Origin: Purshia tridentata
Taxonomy: Eukaryota; Streptophyta; Magnoliopsida; Rosales; Rosaceae
Direction of reading: 5' to 3'
NCBI GenBank assembly: GCA_003254885.1
Contig: QANT01007641.1
Span: forward strand, 150,381-214,380
DNA length: 64,000 bases
Part shown: positions 28,321 through 40,050 of the stretch, in pieces
Layout: each line of letters opens with the position of its first letter
Position numbering within the stretch: position 1 is the stretch's first letter
Notes under the pieces: generated by a model
Databases searched by the model: none
Told to the model about the DNA's origin: nothing
What the model saw: only the letters and a program-made list of their open reading frames with translations
Made by a program: the position numbers and the translations under genes

Positions 28321-31300
28321 TCACTGTTTGTTTTTCTTATCATTTCGAGTTCTCTTTCGAAATTCTCGTTTCTCTGTAGAGTACTGCTTTTTTATTAACA
28401 AATTGCTCATGGATGTTTTCAAAGCCTCGGATGCTGTCAAGAAAATCTTTTCATCAAAGGACACTCTTCCCTGCAATTTCTCAAGCAATTTCTCACCCCC
28501 AGGAATCTCATAATCTTCCAAAACAGTTGGTCCATGCTGAACAGAATTAGCACTGCTTTCCTTAAAGCCAGAGATAACCCTGACACGGGCCAAAGAGGGG
28601 AATTGAATATCACGCAAGTTAGAGGCACCAGTTACCATCCACAATAATCCAGAGGAAAAGCTAGTTCCCAAGCTTGTTGGAATAAAGGTCTCTCCCTTGA
28701 TAGAAACCACCTGTTTAAATCACAACAATTGTTAATAGCCACTTTGTGCGCGGGTCATGATAAATACATCAGCAATTTTAGCTAGTAGCCATAGTTCATG
28801 CTAATGTGGTAGTTAGGACTTAGGATCAAGCTTCAAACTTGGATCTGCAATTGGATTATGGCTAAGGGGCTTAACAAGGACTAATGACAAAAATCAGTGG
28901 TAATGTCATACAAGATGAAAGGTGTCCAAGGAAAACCCATTTGAAGGTGCTTGATAACAGGACAATTCTCATTTGATGAATGCATTCTTATGGTTAATTT
29001 TACTTGGAGTAATTGAGGTCCTTACCTTGGCAACATGAAGTGTTTGAGCAGAAATATCACAGCTCAGCAATATTATTCCTTGCAAGCTACAATGAGATAT
29101 CTTAATGAGTATCAAAACAGAGAACTCCATTATAGAATAAGAGAGAAAATCCAAAAGTTACGACTTGCCTTTGGACAGCCACTGCAACAAGGGTACTATC
29201 CGGGATTGTGCATAAATCAGTAACAGCATCATAGCACTCCTCTTCTATTTCTTTAGACTCTAAAAGTCCTGCCTTCAGAATGAAATCAAGTAAACAGCAT
29301 GCCAACAGCAATAGCTTAGTAAATGGTGCATTTTGCTTTCTAAAAGAAATCCTATCAACTAATGGTTCTTCATCTAGTGGATAGAATGGGATATATAGTT
29401 CCCATGAATTCTCTTTTCATATCACTGACTCTTCTCAGGTTGGTGCCAACAGCACCTATATCCTTGTGGCAAAATAAAACAAGACCCTTGTACCCCTTGT
29501 TAAGTATCAAACTATCAACTAAACAAAATGGTAATATTTATGCCAAATAAATATAAATTTGTACTTAAAAATCTTTCAGATACAATAGAGAGGTCACTGG
29601 GAATCCTGAGAAACATAGAACAATTGAAATACCTTTCCTCTGATATCACAAGTATCTAGGAGAGATCCTGAAGAAATATCCCATAGGCGAACCTGCCAAA
29701 GCAACATGGATTAATTGCTCTGCTGTACAAAAGATGCACCTTGAACCAATTCAAAAGACATGAGTTGTTATTATTACTTACTGTTGAATCACCACTTCCA
29801 GAGACAAGAAACCCCCGAGGGCATTCCATAGTGCAAACAAAGGCAAGGCAGGAAACAAACCTGCCAATGGATGCATGAAAGAGAAAAGAACTGAATGTCA
29901 AGTAACACGAAGATTCGTTATACATATAGGCATGTTAGGGCAATCCACTACCATAAAATGGCACCAATACCCACATGGTTGATGTGGAATTACAACATTA
30001 ATGAGAAACAGAAAGTCCTGTCATTTAATTTTGAGTATGAACTTAGGATATGCAATTGTTTGCAAAAAAACTTCCTCATTATTTATAAATATATATATGA
30101 TGTAAATGCCCCTGCCATGTCAGCGAATATAGCATCTATCATGAGGAATGGACGGAATGAGCCAATGAGGGAAACGAAAGTGAGTCATGGGTTGTTAAGT
30201 GAGACACCTAAACTTCCAGGTGGTAATGTGGGAATCGTTTTCAACTATAGGTGGTAAATGTAGAATTAAGCCATATATATATAACAAGAAATTCTTCATT
30301 ATCTATATACTTTCTCCACTGTCGTATGAAGAAGAGATAAAAGTCACTCACTCTGTATGGCCAAGGGAAAAACTTTGTATCTCATGGGCTCCATCTAAAG
30401 GCTTCTTGGGAAACACAGTAACCTGCCAAAAGAGCGAAACCATGTGAATTATGTGCAAGACAATATATCCATTCATCTTATTGAATGGGTTGCAATGTTG
30501 GATTACTCGAATTTTGAAATCCCGATCAGCACTAACAAAAAACTGTCCATCTGGTGAAAATTCCTGCCAGAATTACAATGTTAGGTCTGATAAACATTAA
30601 TTTTCAAAGAAGAAAACAAAGAAAGATCAACAATAAAAAATAACTCACCAGACTTGTTATGATGCTACAATAGTGAGAAAGCAACGGTGCTGCCTTCTTA
30701 TTAACAAAAACTTGATTTCCATCAAATCCTTCCACATCCACATCCACAACCCAAACAACCCCAAATTTGTCAGCAAAGCAAACATAGGAACCATTGTTGC
30801 TTATGGCAACTGCACTCACTCTTTTCTCTGAGCACCTATAACAAAAGTAGGGGAAGTATAAGGAACATAGAGAAAAAAGACACCTTTAGAACATACAGGG
30901 TACATGGACAATGTCAGTGAAATCATGGTAGAGCAACAAATACAACGTAGATGCAAGTTGAGGGAACACCCCATTTTGTTGTTCCACCAAAGTTAATTAC
31001 AGCACCGTTTTATTGAGTGTTTTGCACACCAGATAAGATGCTATAAGTGGCCTTTTCGGTACTATCGCATGCATATCCATGACATATCATCCTCAAAATT
31101 ACCTCCAAGGGTACCCTTTAAATTTACAACCAATAAGTCATAGGGGGCTTCAACAACTTACACAGTAGTAATGCAGCGCCAAGATTCAGTGGACCATATA
31201 TTTACAAGTTTATCATCACCAGCAGACACAAAGAGCTTTCCATTTGCACCGTAACGAATGGCTCTTATGGAATCCTTATGAAGAGACCCACCAGAATCAT

Positions 31301-31778
31301 CTACCAAAGAAACCGCACATCCACCACTGTTAAAGAACCACAACATAAAGTAATTCTATTGTTAAAATTGATTAAGCTTCACATGGACTTAAAACAGACA
31401 CATTTAACTACAAATTATAATAAGAAACGTTTTTTGTTTTTGCTTCCAAAGAGAGGTTAAAGTTCAAATTTTGACCAAAGTGACACTATACAGAGACATC
31501 CAAAATTGCTTTAAAATACAAAACTTCGTCGTTTTTAATCTTCATGAACTCATGCTTGAACCGCATTTCAATGAAGCTACTTATTGAATCTGAATCAACA
31601 ATGAAAACCGAACCAGGCACCGAGATTAAGGTGAGATAGCTTACTAGAGGTCGAAGACGCGGAGGTCCGACCCGACGGCGACTGCGACGGAATTTTGGGT
31701 CGGGTGGACCGCAATTAGGGCAGGAGCCACTTCCATGTCCTTGTTGGTTTCTCCGTGTTCCATCGAAGCGTCCTCCAT
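28321..31778 (-). CDS. tRNA (guanine-N7)-methyltransferase non-catalytic subunit, WDR4/TRM82-like
   Basis: Ten exons on the minus strand: 31778-31645, 31326-31162, 30835-30649, 30563-30507, 30422-30352, 29860-29782, 29692-29633, 29272-29169, 29086-29026, 28710-28321; 435 residues in one frame. WD40 repeats are visible: 'DSIRAIRYGANGKLFVSAGD' with 'DKLVNIW', 'ITSLEFSPDGQFFVSADRD', 'GHTEFVSCLAF' and 'GFLVSGSGDSTVRLWD'. The order and the 'AVAISNNGSYVCFADKFGVV' block fit WDR4/Trm82, the scaffold partner of the METTL1/Trm8 enzyme that makes m7G46 in tRNA. The C-terminal 40 residues are very basic. Intron 8 (29168-29087) begins with GC (AAG|GCAAGT); reading it as GT elsewhere breaks the frame. Confidence 0.9.
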
Positions 31779-32605
31779 TTTGCTCAGAGAAGGTTCTGTT
31801 GGCGCTCGCTCTCTTCAGGGTTTTGCTGTTCATACCAAAATTGGGGTTTAACTATTGGGTTTTTGCCCATCTAATTGTGAGTGGGCCAATGGTCCATTGG
31901 CCCCAAAACGCTGGGAAGGAAAAGTGAGAAAAATTAAAATTGAAAACCCAAAAACACAGTTTTTTTCTGGATATCTCTACTTTCAAGTTTCAATGAGGAT
32001 GTGCCAAGAACTATCAGTATATCAAGTGTTTGATATAAAGTTTGAACCTATCAAATGTGATTATGAACATCAGAAATTTCAAGGGGCCAGTGGCTGAAGT
32101 GATAGTGATACTAATGCAATTTATACATAAATAAATGTACAAACAAATAACTGCTTGCAAAGTGCTAGATCAATTAGAACCCATTTTTCGATTTGTGGAA
32201 AATTTTCTCTCCCTGACTTGTAATAGCACAGGCTTCCCCATCAAAAGAAAGATAAGCGAGAGAAAATTAAGACTGATACACAAGATTCTTTGTTCAATTA
32301 TCATGAACACAAAAGAGGTAAAAAAAAAGAAAATTCATCCATGACAATATATATATATATATATATATATAAAATTCTTGTACCACTAAACTGCTGCATC
32401 TTCCAATGGTGCTGGGCCTTTTACTGTTACCTTGGTATATGGGGAGTTCCAAAAGGAACTCATGCTGATGATCGAAACATGAAACAGGGCTAAAGATTAT
32501 GCCTTACAATTATAACAAAACAAGGTAGCCAGCAGAAGGCCAATTCCTTGTAGCAGGAATCAAAAGCATCAAGTAGAGCACATACAAAACAGAACAATTG
32601 GAGAC
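31779..32605. other. intergenic between TRM82-like and SKIP30-like genes
   Basis: Short spacer holding the TRM82-like leader and promoter side and the 3' end of the F-box gene. A (AT)n run of about 24 bp sits at 32347-32371. No coding region seen. Confidence 0.6.
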
Positions 32606-33643
32606 CTAAATTCTCAACTGTGTACAACCAAGAATAGTTCCACGGCACCGTGTCATTGGAGCTGCTTGCCGCCAAGTCGGTCTTTCACCCCCAATCGTCA
32701 GAACATCAACATCAGACATTGGCTTGATTTCCATGACCCATTGGTCAGGGACAATCACCCCACCAATCACATAAATTTCATCCCCTAGTCCAGTCATTGC
32801 AAACCCAATTCTGCGGCCAAACTCAGATGCTGAAACCAAAACCTTCCTCAATTCTCTATCTTGCTTGTAGATAAATCCATGGCTCATCACATAAAGTGCA
32901 CCCTTAACAACTGTCATTGGACCCTGAAGCCAGCCATAATCCTCTACTGCCCACCCAAGCCCCACATTGTCCAAGACTTGCACCGTTGACAAACCCTTGT
33001 GCAAGACATGCACCTTTCCTCCAATCACTATTCCTGAGCATGCCGAATTATGAGTGCGATGGAGATCAGGTATTGGAAACCATGCATCCTTGTCAGGGTC
33101 ATACATTTCTGCTTGAGAAATTGATTTTCGACAGCTGGTGAAACCCCCTGCAACAACAATCTTTCCATCTAAAACACAGCATGCAAACATTGCACGAGGC
33201 ACAAGCATAGATGCATGTGGGGTCCACCGTCTAATTACTGGGTCATATGACCACACCTCATTAGTTGCAAAGCTCCCATCTTGGTCACCAGTCAGTGGGT
33301 CAACAGCACCACTGCCACCACCAAGCACAAACAGCTTTCCAGCAGCGGAGACAGCACCGAAGTTAGAAAGGTTTCTGATTTTAGAGGGGAGAACAGGGAG
33401 TGTAATCCAAAGGTCTCGAAGAGGGTCATATAACTGCCATAGGTTCTCTGGGTCAAAAGCAGACACGCATAATAAATTCTCACATGAGCCAAGCTCCTGT
33501 CGAGCTTTAAACAGTTCAGGGCTACGAATTGCAGCTTGCCAAGAACGAGAAACAAGCTCCAACTTGGGATGGAGATAGAAGGGAACCCATGCAAGGCACC
33601 TAAGGGCAACAGCGTCAGGGAGACCTTCAATCAGTTCGGACAT
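32606..33643 (-). CDS. SKIP30: F-box/kelch-repeat protein, SKIP30-like
   Basis: Single coding exon of 345 residues; I chose the ATG at 33643 because the upstream in-frame codon at 33649 is GTG. The F-box is at about residues 2-46 ('LIEGLPDAVALRCLAWVPF', 'LELVSRSWQAAIRS'). Kelch repeats follow: 'GKLFVLGGG', 'VWSYDPVIRRWTPHASMLVP', 'GKIVVAGGFTSCRKSISQAE', 'GKVHVLHKGLSTVQVLD' and 'DEIYVIGGVI'. The ending 'PMTRCRGTILGCTQLRI' matches my memory of SKIP30. Such proteins are substrate receptors of SCF ubiquitin ligases, binding SKP1/ASK through the F-box. A leader intron is likely: acceptor near 33722 and donor near 35183, putting the large (GA)n run inside that intron. Confidence 0.93.
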   Translation of the reverse strand: MSELIEGLPDAVALRCLAWVPFYLHPKLELVSRSWQAAIRSPELFKARQELGSCENLLCVSAFDPENLWQLYDPLRDLWITLPVLPSKIRNLSNFGAVSAAGKLFVLGGGSGAVDPLTGDQDGSFATNEVWSYDPVIRRWTPHASMLVPRAMFACCVLDGKIVVAGGFTSCRKSISQAEMYDPDKDAWFPIPDLHRTHNSACSGIVIGGKVHVLHKGLSTVQVLDNVGLGWAVEDYGWLQGPMTVVKGALYVMSHGFIYKQDRELRKVLVSASEFGRRIGFAMTGLGDEIYVIGGVIVPDQWVMEIKPMSDVDVLTIGGERPTWRQAAPMTRCRGTILGCTQLRI

Positions 33644-35131
33644 AATCACAGTTCATCTGTTTCAGATTATTCTTCACTGGTGATTGTTTCCACTTGGGTG
33701 CAGCACTGGCACAAGCAGCCTGAAGCATCAAAACATGAGGTTATGCTTAGAAGAAAATAAATTCATTGGTTTGAGGAGCAATTCCTGCAGATTGGCCCAA
33801 ATAATTCAGTCCAGCTTCATCCTTTTGATTATGAAAAGGATCACATAATGCCAACACTTCAAAAGCCAATGTTAACTCTTATTTTTTAAGTCTTGGAATC
33901 ATAAAGCTGACCAAAGCAAAGTCCACAGTAAAAATTCTTAAACACTCAAGCACTAGAATCACTTCATCAAATATGTTGCAATGCCTTTATGTGCAAATAC
34001 AGATATGAAAGGCAATCATCACTATAGCATAATCTGAAAATGAAATGGGCCTAAAATGAAGTAACCTTCTAACATACTCACTAGATAAGCAAGAGAGAGT
34101 TAATATGAAAATATCAAGCCCACCCCACCCCAACCCCTAGTATTCAAATAAAAAGGCAAAAAGTAATTGTGCCCGATCAAGTGAAAAGATAAGAAACATA
34201 AAATCATTGTTAGAAATCTGAGCCACTGAGATTTGTTGTCATAATGATCGTAATAAAGCAAAATATAGCTATATGAGAGTATGATCACTCTCTTATACTT
34301 ACCAGTTTCTGTAAGGTGTAAGCAAAACAAGTCTCTTCTCTATGCAGAAATCGCTGCAAAAAAAAAAAAACTTAAAGTTTTGTACTTCATGATTATAATA
34401 GCTTAAATAGATGATGTTCTATACAAAGAAACTTCACTGTATTATGTCTTTTAGGTTCAACTGAAACTTTTATGTGTTCAGTCCAGCTGAAGTCTAGCAG
34501 GTAAATTAAGATATCCCCCAGTACAAGACTACTCGAAGTCAAACACATCAGACAAACTCATACAACATTTAAAGTTTTAAACAAGAAAAAGGTTGTTTGT
34601 CCAAAAATTCTCAAGCAGACACCACTCTCAGCTCTGGAATGACGGTTTGGCTTAATGCGAAATTCACACACACTAAATGAAAATGCATCAGTACCAAAGA
34701 AGAGATCTATGGTAACCTGATTTCAAAATTCAAATACTAAGACTACAGCTCATGACCAAAAAAGAAAATAGGTAATTCATAAAAGGGCATCGAACTCCAC
34801 CATTTCTGCATGATCCAGGCCTCATGCAACCAAATTGATTTGATTCACATGCATTACTACTTATGCAACAAAATATGAAATTTACTTTCAAACCAAAAAC
34901 AGAACCAATCAAATTCATCCAACAATTTTAACATAAAACCGTCCACTGCTGTAAATGAACAACAGCTATACTACAATTCTCGACTTTTAACATAAAACCC
35001 ATCACGAATTCAACAAAAGGAGAAGTGGGTATTCAATAATTTCGATATTCACTATAAATTTTACACAATTCGCCGCAAAATTATGGTCCTCATACAAGTT
35101 ATTCAACTCTAATTGTATCAGTTTCTCCTGG

Positions 35132-35182
<51 letters not shown>

Positions 35183-35469
35183 ACCTCAAAGACAGGACCG
35201 GGTGAAGAACACAAAGATTTGGGCTTTGCTGCTCAAATTTCTAGAGAGACTAAATCAATGGATCTTTTGAGAGCTATAAGGAAAACGCCGAGTTACAAAA
35301 TCAATGCTTTGTGCGTGTGTTGTTTGTAAGGTAATGTGTACTTTGAGAGAGAGAAAGAGCGTTATGGGATGGGAATTGGGTTTTTCTGTGCGTTTCATTC
35401 ACTTAACCTGCGCTTGAGGTTTACCCTAAAACCGAATAAGCCTTTGGGGATATTCCTAATTTTCCTTCT
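33644..35469 (-). other. probable SKIP30 5' leader intron and promoter
   Basis: On the minus strand a plausible leader exon ends 'cctgtctttgag|gtacat' near 35184, and an acceptor 'gatgcttcag|gctgct' lies near 33722, 80 bp before the start codon. The 1.4 kb between is AT-rich without coding content. Upstream, CT-rich sequence and TAGGGTAAACC-type words at about 35420 suggest the promoter. Splice sites are read by eye; transcripts would decide. Confidence 0.5.
35135..35177. repeat. (GA)n microsatellite, ~43 bp
   Basis: Uninterrupted GA dinucleotides, the longest simple repeat in the window. It lies just inside the inferred SKIP30 leader intron. Likely polymorphic. Confidence 0.93.
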
Positions 35470-37945
35470 CAATTTTCTCATTGGCATTTCGTTATTTTGG
35501 GTTCAATCTTAGGTTGAAACGTGCATGGCACGTGGTTGAAAAATCTTACCCAAAATAACAAAAAAAATCTGCCTGCTTCATATATATATATATATGCATA
35601 AATTAAAACTATGACCTCCAACAAAAGTGATTCTATTCTATATCGTGATGTTTGAATGCAAAATAGATTATTAGATTAGATAGAGAGAGCGGCACAATTG
35701 TGGGAAAAGCAATGCAAGCACTTTAAAAGACCTGCAAAAGTACTTATTATAAAAGCAGATTAGTTTTTTCTTTCCTGTTTTATGATGGGGTTACTTAAAG
35801 TACAAGATTTTATGGTCAAAGCTCATGATTTTGTGGTTGATATGGTTGTTTCCATTCCCAATTCATATTGAAGGAATTGACTTATTGATAGAGGCTTCGT
35901 AGTAGTAAAACGTGGTGGTGGTGGTGAGTCGGTGACCAATTAAATTAATTAATTTGCTTTCTTCTATTAGTACAACTTTACAAGAGACATTATATATCAA
36001 TCCCCTTATTTTGTTTGTCAATACCAAACTTGAAATTTCTGAAAGTATTTTATTTCAATCATTCCATGAGAGGGTGAACCCCACCATATACAAATCAGAA
36101 ATCTTCTTTATTGTCAATGCAAACAGAAAGCATGGCTCAACCAGCTATAAAAATATGTAATATATGGCACCCAATAGGCCTTTGAGTCTAGACTTATGGC
36201 AGAAGAGAAGAGCTTAATTGGTCATGTAAGTTGGAAGCATACGATGCAATGAAGAAGAAGAACAGAAGAGAAAATGCCAACTTTGTTGAATTCCCATCTG
36301 ACGATCTGCAGACCAACATATATATGAAGTGAATGCTAAATTTGTAAGGCCAGTTTAGAAACTACTGCCAAAAAAGAGAGAGGAAGAAGCTAATGGGATT
36401 TGGGAATCAAATTAACTGTATACCTGAAGAAGAAATTGGTCTTCCTGAGGGAGACCCTGCACAATTTTTCTTAGAGTTAGAGGTTAATAAGCTTATATTC
36501 CAAGTTTAAAGTTAAACACTGTAAATTTTGGACCGGGTCAAGTGAAATCTAATTTAGTGTCTAAATTCGTGTGAGCGGGTTTGAAAGAGTGAAAGTTTGC
36601 TCAAACTCAAACCCTTGTTGCAGATTTTGCATAAAAGAAATTGAGTCTAAGAATAAATTAAATATAAATAATTAGGTTCGAATAAATCCACTCTTCACCA
36701 AAAAAAAAAATCTAGCTCCGCCACTGGCCTACACGGTGGTGTTCGTGGTATTCTATTCATGCTTTGTATCTTTTTCTAACCAAGCTTTCCTATAATTTCT
36801 GATTTGCTATTACATTCTTATAAGAGTGATGGCCTCAAAACATTAATCAATTAATGGGGATATATGGCATCAAATTTTCTCAGTGGCATTTTCGTTACTT
36901 TGAGTTCAATCTTAGGTTGAAACATGCATGGCACGTGGTTGAACAATCCCACCAAACAAAAAACAAAAGATCTGCCTTCTTCATTATGTTTGGACCTTTG
37001 GTTGGCATATATATATATATGCATAAAAAAAACAATGACCTCCAACAAAAGTGATTCTATTCAATATATTGATGTTTGACTGCAAAACAGATAGAGAGTG
37101 CCCTTGCATAGGGGGCACAAGGACGGTTGTGTGCTGCGTGTGAAAAAAGCAATGCATTCACTTTTAAAGACGTACCTACAATACAAAAGTACTTAATTAT
37201 TATAAAAGCTGGCCTTTTTTTTCTTCTTATTTTATGTTGGGGTTACTTAAAGAACAAGATTTTATAGTAAAGCTCCTAATTTTGTGGTGAATATGGTTGT
37301 TTCCATTCCCAATTCATATTTATGAAATTGACTTATCGATGGAGGCTTCGTAGTGGTACACAAACGTGGTGGTGGTGACCAATTAAATTAATTGATTTGT
37401 TATCTTCCATTAGTTGGCTCAAAGAGACATATATTATACATGATCTCAGTATTTTGCTTGTCAATGCCAAACTAGAATGTTCAGAAATTATTTTATTTGA
37501 ATCATTCCAAGAGAGGGTGAACGCCATATACAAATCAGAACCAATCTCAACCCTAACCTCTCTAAAAGGAAGCATGGCTCAGCCAGCTATAACAATATGC
37601 AAACTTATAAAAATATAAAAAAATAAAAAATCTGGCACACAATAGGCCTATGAGTCTACATTCATGGCAGAAGAGGAGAGCTTAGTTGGTCATGGAAGTT
37701 GAAGCATATGATGCAATGAAGAGCAAGAAGAAGAGCAGAGAAAATGCCAACTTTGTAGAATTTCCATCTGATGAGCCACCCTCTGCAAACAAACATAGAG
37801 TAAATGCCAAATTTTTAGATCCTAGTAACTACTGCCAAAAAAAGGGATTTGGGAATCCAATTAATTGTATACCTGAAGGAGAAGTTGGTGTTCCTGAGGA
37901 AGACCCTGATGGAGAAGACCCTGCACAATTTTGCTTAGAGGTTAA
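35470..37945. repeat. ~1-kb tandem duplication of the LTPG-A 3' region
   Basis: The stretch 35470-36488 recurs at 36873-37945 in the same orientation. Shared words include 'ttcaatcttaggttgaaac', 'catggcacgtggttgaa', 'acctccaacaaaagtgattc', 'tggttgtttccattcccaat' and 'ggaggcttcgtagt' (with small changes). The right copy contains exons 2-3 of the working lipid transfer protein gene; the left copy contains decayed versions of the same exons. Copies differ by several indels and roughly one change per ten bases by eye. Confidence 0.88.
36214..36456 (-). pseudogene. relic of LTPG exons 2 and 3
   Basis: Minus-strand match to exons 2 and 3 of the neighbouring LTPG gene. Relic exon 2 (36456-36424) keeps both splice sites but is 33 nt instead of 48. 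Relic exon 3 (36305-36214) has lost 7 nt near its start, so in the expected frame the hydrophobic GPI-signal tail is replaced by unrelated residues. No exon 1 is present beside it. It came with the ~1-kb tandem duplication. Confidence 0.82.
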
Positions 37946-38346
37946 TTAATGAGTTTTTAATTATATTCCAATTTTCAAGTGATGATTATATACCAACTTT
38001 GGTTTCTTTAATATTTAATTTTCTTACCTTTGCAGTTGCTAACAGGTGGTGTTTGGACCTTGCAAGCATTGGGGAGGGCCAAAGCCTGAGTCTGATTGAC
38101 TTTGACACCAAGTGAAGAGGAACCTCCATTGAGTACCTCACAAAGGCATTGTGGCTGTTTGCTAACCACACCAGAAAGCTGTGTGCAACATGAGGAAGAA
38201 GGGGATGATGAATTTCCTGTTACGTAGTTAAGGCATGGGGACATGCCGATGATCGAATTGGTACAACTTGATTGGCCAACAGTGCCTTCCCACAGAGCCA
38301 TTACAAAGACTGTAGTTAGCACCATCTCAATCCTCACAGCTGTCAT
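37682..38346 (-). CDS. GPI-anchored non-specific lipid transfer protein (LTPG-A)
   Basis: Three exons: 38346-38028, 37920-37873, 37782-37682; 155 residues. The ATG at 38346 is preferred since the codon at 38361 is TTG. Signal peptide at residues about 1-26 ('[19 protein letters not shown]'). The eight-cysteine LTP motif follows: C..C before 'LNYVTGNSS', then CC ('[12 protein letters not shown]'), C-x-C ('[10 protein letters not shown]') and two late cysteines ('[13 protein letters not shown]'). Exon 2 adds a Ser/Gly/Pro linker, and exon 3 ends in a hydrophobic tail ('[17 protein letters not shown]') for GPI anchoring. LTPGs sit on the outer plasma membrane and help export cuticle lipids or form xylogen-type signals. 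Exon 1 is exactly as long (319 nt) as that of LTPG-B. Confidence 0.93.
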
Positions 38347-39486
38347 TTTTGCAAGTGACAATAATATTAGTATCTGAGAATTTGAGATGATGAGGAAGTT
38401 CTTGGTAATGGGTTTATTTGTGGTTTGTATATAAAAATAATTGCTTGCTCTTTATAAAGGGTAAAAATTTTGATTTGTGAAGCAAAAAGATAGAGGAAGT
38501 TGGTTTCTTGGGTCACCAACTTTGCCTACTTTGTAACAGGAGGTTTAATTTGTTAAACAACTAGAAGTTTAGGATGGGGACCTTAATACAGATGTTATTT
38601 AGTAGAGTTAGCTGTATGTTTCTTTCTCTAGTTTGCTTAGCTTTTTTCATTTATTCAATGTCTACGTATGATTTGTAAATGTTGCTTAGCTTTTCTATAT
38701 GCTCATAGAGGAGCGAAATGGAATGGGTTTTGGGCCTCTTGCTTTTGGTCATTTTTGCTCCGCTCATAAAGAGTTTTTAAGCACTCTTTTAATGAAATGT
38801 TCTGCCTATTACTTGGGTGTTGTTTACTAACGTTTTTACACCTTTAAATATCTTTAATACCACTTTGTTAATTTTCTGTTTTTGTCAAGTAAGTGATTAT
38901 ATAATGAATGCTTCTTCACATTAAAATTATTTTAAGGGAAAATTTGGATGCTTATATTGTCATATTAAACACCTATTAAATTGGGTGTTTGATTTGCCTA
39001 ATAAATTCAAGATGCTGCACCTTTCAAGATCGTTCTGTGGTTGTTCTTGATGTGGATGAGCCCTTCAATATGTTATTATTACTAACATGGGTCTTCTTAC
39101 AAGAATCAGGTCCAGAATATTTAGAAAAAAAAAACACTAGAATATTCAAAAAGATGCTACACTGTGAGTCATTTCACCCCTTCACCTTCCCCTTCCCAGA
39201 GGCTTAGCAACAGTGAAAGCACTGAAATTTTTCAAAAAACAAAGAAATTCAAAACAACAAAGCCGAAGAGAGACAGAGCGAGAAAGCGAAAGGCAAAGCT
39301 CCCAATCATTGAGGTCCGATTTCTCTGCATGTGATGTCATTTTATAACATGGGTGGTGTGTGTACAGTAAACTAGACAACTAGCAAAGCAAAGCAAAACT
39401 TGTTTGATATTTTGAGAACGCCTGTACAACCTAGCATGTTGTGCCGCACTAACATTTGTATTTATTTAATAAATGCGATTATTTGA
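38347..39486. other. LTPG-A promoter side and spacer
   Basis: Spacer upstream of LTPG-A. A block near 38616-38715 ('tgtttctttctctagtttgc' onward) recurs at 40072-40171 beside LTPG-B, which shows the spacer shares duplication history. No coding region recognised. Confidence 0.6.
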
Positions 39487-40050
39487 GTGAGCATGATGAG
39501 TGTTACTCATCTTGACGTGTTGGACTTTTGGTATTTTGATATCAAAAAGATCAGAGCATGTCCTCTTCACCTCTCTGCTGCCCTCAAACCAACAAATGAA
39601 CTCAATCCAGAAGGCGTGGTAAACTACGTGTGCAAGCAATGGGGTTTAGGAACTGGCTTGGAAGATGGAAGGTTCGAGTATACGGGTTGGAAGTATTCGG
39701 TCAATGTGATTCCAGGCCAAGCGTTACCAAACTGTATACGACAGAGATTTGAACCATTTCTTTGACGAATATAACATCAGTCAGGTCTCTAACTTTAGAC
39801 TAGTTTTGTGAAGTTCTGCAGCATGTTTGTACTTGGTTTTATTTCTGTTGCTTAGAGCTCTGTTAGCTCTGTTAGCCCTATGACATAACCTACATAGAGG
39901 TGTTCCTGGGCTTTGCAAAAGCAAAGAAGGCCAAGAAGTTGAAATCTAAGGGGTTTTAGCCGGAAAATTTAAAGCCGGGAATGGAAGAGATGCTTAAGAG
40001 CAAAACCGAATCAGAGGTTCAAAGTGTTCCGAGCATTCTCTTTGGCAAGT
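39487..40050 (+). pseudogene. degenerate coding remnant, family not recognised
   Basis: After a possible splice acceptor (aagatcag, 39544-39551) an open stretch encodes 'SAALKPTNELNPEGVVNYVC' and 'LEDGRFEYTGWKYSVNVIPG', with codon use and composition like real protein. The frame then appears to shift at about 39720-39740: one frame stops at 39763, while another reads 'TVYDRDLNHFFDEYNISQ'. A second piece at 39880-40050 reads 'YDITYIEVFLGFAKAKKAKK', is broken by TAG, and continues 'GMEEMLKSKTESEVQSVPS'. This pattern suggests a decayed multi-exon gene fragment. I cannot name the family. Confidence 0.5.

Noticed and set aside
31486-31833. Longer N-terminal frame starting at 31833 for the TRM82-like gene
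   Set aside because: The frame starting at 31778 encodes 'LIAVHPTQNSVAVAVGSDLR', a WD40-like start, and joins exon 2 in frame; the other frame does not.
37686-37949. Plus-strand open frame of 87 codons at the LTPG-A 3' end
   Set aside because: It is the complement of LTPG-A exons 2 and 3 and their intron; the minus strand gives a coherent GPI-anchored protein.
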